Below, in pieces: positions 61,890 through 64,000 of a stretch of DNA of 64,000 nucleotides (positions are counted from its first letter, which is position 1; each line of letters opens with the position of its first letter). Under the pieces are notes generated by a model. That model was given only the letters and a program-made list of their open reading frames with translations. It had not been told where the DNA came from and did no database searches. The DNA comes from Streptomyces dioscori (GTDB lineage: Bacteria; Actinomycetota; Actinomycetes; Streptomycetales; Streptomycetaceae): NCBI RefSeq assembly GCF_003024195.1, contig NZ_KZ679057.1, forward strand, positions 160,022 to 224,021. The letters run 5' to 3'. The position numbers and the translations under genes are program-made.

Positions 61890-62342
61890 TCAGGCCGACC
61901 TCCGCTGGTGGGGGACCACCGGCAGCCGGAACCAGACCGCCTTGCCGGACTCCGTCGGGCGGTGACCGCACGACGAGCTGAGGGTGCGGATCAGCAGCAG
62001 CCCGCGGCCGTGCTCCTGCCAGGGGTCGGGCTCGCACGACGGATCGGGGACCGTGAGGTCGCCCGGCGGGGACGGGTCCGGGTCGTGCACCTCGACCTGG
62101 CATCCGGTGGGCAGCAGCTCCACGACCAGCTCTATGGGTGAGTCGCCCCTGGTGTGCTCCACGGCGTTGGCCACCAGTTCGGCGGTGAGCAGCTCCGCGG
62201 TGTCGCAGTCGGCGGACAGCTCGATCTCCGCCAGCGCGGTGCGGACCAGTGCGCGGGCGACCGGCACCGCCGCGACGGTGTGCGGCAGGGCGATGCGCCA
62301 GGAGGCTGGGGCGTGGGGCTCGTGCAAGGCGGATCCGTTCAT
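61890..62342 (-). CDS. HATPase_c_2 ATP-binding regulatory protein, 150 aa
   Basis: A GHKL-type ATP-binding protein of the anti-sigma/serine-kinase-like (RsbW) type very abundant in Streptomyces. The N-box is AELLTAELVANAVEHTRGDS (E-x-x-x-N). The G1 box is VEVHDPDPS, and the G2-like stretch GRGLLLIRTLSSSCGHRPTE with GKAVWFRLP completes the fold. ATG 62342 begins the conserved region; an upstream ATG at 62387 is possible but would place a palindrome within the coding region. An older broken member of the family is at 20330-20650. The partner sigma or anti-sigma factor is not in the window. Confidence 0.85.
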   Translation of the reverse strand: MNGSALHEPHAPASWRIALPHTVAAVPVARALVRTALAEIELSADCDTAELLTAELVANAVEHTRGDSPIELVVELLPTGCQVEVHDPDPSPPGDLTVPDPSCEPDPWQEHGRGLLLIRTLSSSCGHRPTESGKAVWFRLPVVPHQRRSA

Positions 62343-62344
62343 GG

Positions 62345-62360
62345 AGCAGGATGTCCTGCT
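62345..62360. promoter_or_regulatory. Perfect palindrome upstream of the ATP-binding protein gene
   Basis: AGCAGGA-TG-TCCTGCT is a perfect 7-bp inverted repeat that ends 3 bp before the ATG at 62342. It may be a regulator site or mask the ribosome site in the mRNA. If the upstream ATG at 62387 is used it lies in the coding region. Confidence 0.5.
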
Positions 62361-62543
62361 TTCAACTTTAGGAATGGTACGTCGCATCCCGACAGAGGCG
62401 GTCGGTGGGCTCTTTTCGGGACGTTCGGCCCGGTCCGGGCTGTCTACCCAGAGGAACGGTTCGCCGACCGCGGACCGCTCCCGCCGTTACGGAGCTATCG
62501 ACGAGTCGTGACTCGGTGACCGGGCGTGTCACGACAGCGAGAA

Positions 62544-62571
62544 GCCGGGCACCTCGTCGCTGGTGCCCGGC
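62544..62571. terminator. Hairpin terminator downstream of cysN
   Basis: GCCGGGCACC and GGTGCCCGGC form a 10-bp perfect stem around TCGTCGCT, about 55 bp beyond the cysN stop (minus strand). Confidence 0.78.
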
Positions 62572-62634
62572 CTCGTACTCGTACTCGTACGCTCCTGCGG
62601 TCGGATCGGCGGTCGGATCGGCGGTCAGATCGCG
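62572..62634. repeat. Tandem units at the 3' end of cysN
   Basis: CTCGTA is repeated three times (62572-62589). GGTCGGATCGGC then occurs twice with a third, changed copy GGTCAGATCGCG (62599-62634) which contains the cysN stop codon. Confidence 0.9.
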
Positions 62635-63881
62635 GCAGCGGTCTCGCTCAGATCGACCATGCCCGCCGTCAGCGTCGATCCGTCCGCCGGGTCGATCAGG
62701 ATGAACGCGCCGGTACGGCGGCTGTCGGCGTAGTCGTCGAGCGCGAGCGGCTCGGCGGTGCGCAGGGTGATCCGGCCCAGGTCGTTCGCGTGCAGCTCCG
62801 CCGAGCCGCTCGCGGTCAGGTTCGTCACGATCGCCTTCACCATGCGGGTCGTATGTCTGACGAGCACCCGGTCGCCGACGCGCAGCGGACGGTCGGCCAG
62901 ATGGCAGACGGCGGCCCGGACGTCCCTGGTGAGCGCGGGCACGTCCGGACCGCTGGTGATCATGTCGCCGCGCGAGACGTCGAGGTGGTCCGTCAGACGC
63001 AGGGCCAGCGACTGCGGCGCGTACGCCTCCCGTACCTCCTCCCCGAGTACGTCGATGCCCTCGATCGTGGACGTTCCGCCGGAGGGGTGGACGGTCACGC
63101 GGTCGCCGACGCGCAGCGAGCCGGAGGCCAGCTGGCCCGCGTAGTGACGGGCCTCGCCGTGCCGGATCACGTACTGGACGGGGAACCGGGCGGGTGCGCC
63201 CGTCGGGTCGGCGCCGACCGGGACGGACTCCAGGTGCTCCAGCAGCGCGGGGCCCCCGTACCAGTCCATGCGCGCGGAACGCTCCACCACGTTGTCCCCG
63301 GCCAGCGCCGATACGGGGATCGGGGTGAAGCCCGGCAGGTCCAGCTCGGCCGCGTGGCCCGCGAAGTCCTCGACGATCCGGTCGAACCCTTTCGCCTCGT
63401 ATCCGACGAGGTCCATCTTGTTGACGGCGAGCACGACGTGCGGGACGCGCAGGAGGGCGGCGATCGCGGCGTGGCGGCGGGTCTGCTCGACGACTCCGTT
63501 GCGCGCGTCGACCAGGACCACGGTCAGTTCGGCGGTGGAGGCGCCGGTGACCATGTTGCGGGTGTACTGCACGTGGCCGGGGGTGTCGGCGAGGATGAAG
63601 CGCCTTTTCGCGGTGGCGAAGTAGCGGTAGGCGACGTCGATGGTGATGCCCTGTTCGCGTTCGGCGCGCAGGCCGTCGGTGAGGAGGGCGAGGTCGGGGG
63701 TGTCCTGGCCGCGGTTGCGGGAGGCGTGCTCGACGGCTTCCAGCTGGTCGGTGAGGACCGACTTGGAGTCGTGGAGGAGGCGGCCGACGAGGGTGGACTT
63801 GCCGTCGTCGACGGATCCCGCGGTCGCGAAGCGCAAGGTGTCGACGCCTGCGCGTATCGCCGAGGTGGTGGTGCTGGTCAT
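62625..63881 (-). CDS. cysN: Sulfate adenylyltransferase GTPase subunit CysN, 418 aa
   Basis: The GTP-hydrolysing subunit that drives formation of adenosine 5'-phosphosulfate, the first step in sulfate assimilation. G1 is GSVDDGKST (G22-T30). The G2 region is EREQGITIDVAYRYF. G3 is DTPGHVQYTRNMVTG, and G4 is NKMDLVGY. EF-Tu-like beta-barrel domains follow (PVQYVIRHGEARHYAGQLAS, LRVGDRVLVRHTTRMVKAIV). No APS-kinase (CysC) fusion is present; the length of ~420 is that of the single-function form. ATG 63881 is 2 bp from the cysD stop, so the two are coupled in one operon. Confidence 0.95.
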   Translation of the reverse strand: MTSTTTSAIRAGVDTLRFATAGSVDDGKSTLVGRLLHDSKSVLTDQLEAVEHASRNRGQDTPDLALLTDGLRAEREQGITIDVAYRYFATAKRRFILADTPGHVQYTRNMVTGASTAELTVVLVDARNGVVEQTRRHAAIAALLRVPHVVLAVNKMDLVGYEAKGFDRIVEDFAGHAAELDLPGFTPIPVSALAGDNVVERSARMDWYGGPALLEHLESVPVGADPTGAPARFPVQYVIRHGEARHYAGQLASGSLRVGDRVTVHPSGGTSTIEGIDVLGEEVREAYAPQSLALRLTDHLDVSRGDMITSGPDVPALTRDVRAAVCHLADRPLRVGDRVLVRHTTRMVKAIVTNLTASGSAELHANDLGRITLRTAEPLALDDYADSRRTGAFILIDPADGSTLTAGMVDLSETAAAI

Positions 63882-63883
63882 GG

Positions 63884-64000
63884 CTAGAAGTACCCCTCGC
63901 GCTTGCGGTCTTCCATCGCGGCCTCGGACATCTTGTCGTCGGCGCGGGTGGCGCCCCGCTCGGTGAGCCGGGAGGCGGCGATCTCGGTGATCACGGCCTC
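63884..64000 (-). CDS. cysD: Sulfate adenylyltransferase subunit CysD, C-terminal part
   Basis: Only the last 38 codons lie in the window: EAVITEIAASRLTERGATRA, then MSEAAMEDRKREGYF and a stop at 63884. The ending RKREGYF is the hallmark C-terminus of CysD. It is upstream of cysN in the same operon and would form the CysDN heterodimer. The rest continues beyond position 64000. Confidence 0.9.
   Translation of the reverse strand, partial: EAVITEIAASRLTERGATRADDKMSEAAMEDRKREGYF

Overview
The window is chromosomal DNA of a Streptomyces or very close relative. The base composition is strongly GC-rich with GC-rich third codon positions. GTG starts, GTGA/ATGA overlaps and AGGAGG-type ribosome sites are common. 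The gene families (ANTAR and GAF-ANTAR proteins, SepF paralogue, HATPase_c_2 proteins, XRE regulators, LLM F420 oxidoreductase, FurA-KatG, assimilatory nitrate reductase, Hen1-Pnkp) are typical of the genus. No rRNA, tRNA or CRISPR was found.

Region 1 (1-27 kb) is accessory and heavily eroded. It begins with a recombinase tail (67-414) and a frameshifted gene (737-2255). Then comes an intact secretion/toxin block: a 1241-aa LamG secreted protein, a 2175-aa Rhs/YD-repeat toxin whose C-terminus looks like a PD-(D/E)XK nuclease, and a 210-aa candidate immunity protein. A Doc/RHH toxin-antitoxin pair follows with its own palindromic operator and terminator. Between 16 and 27 kb the DNA is a mosaic of intact genes (XRE membrane protein, secreted protein, an unusual 528-aa orphan, isochorismatase-like hydrolase, ANTAR protein, two small hydrophilic proteins) and relics. 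The relics are a transposase start, XRE regulator, HATPase, AbiEii-like nucleotidyltransferase and its partner, LysR tail, SDR start, cytochrome P450 start, and an Orn/Lys/Arg decarboxylase with locally inverted segments. Relics of one nucleotidyltransferase family occur at 2.8, 14.5 and 22.5 kb.

Region 2 (27-41.6 kb) holds an FAD/Rieske oxidoreductase, a four-gene translationally coupled glycosyltransferase operon, two ANTAR regulators, and a DNA-damage group: an FeS-type (6-4) photolyase/cryptochrome, a spore-photoproduct-lyase-family radical SAM protein and topoisomerase IB. After these come an S66 LD-carboxypeptidase and two small conserved proteins. Region 3 (41.6-64 kb) is core-like metabolism and stress: katG-furA, a nitrate reductase fused to a sulfite-reductase-type flavoprotein, a SepF-like/ATPase/MazG group, an LLM oxidoreductase, the Hen1-Pnkp RNA repair operon, an NAD-kinase-like/SPFH pair, arginine deiminase with ornithine carbamoyltransferase, and sulfate activation (cysN, partial cysD).

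The most unusual property of the window is a large number of short in-frame tandem expansions (6, 12, 15, 18, 20 and 36 bp units). They lie inside coding sequences, at protein N-termini and across stop codons. They include sixteen 15-bp units inside a glycosyltransferase and about ten 18-bp units that make a new N-terminal tail on the photolyase. This suggests ongoing simple-repeat expansion in this lineage.
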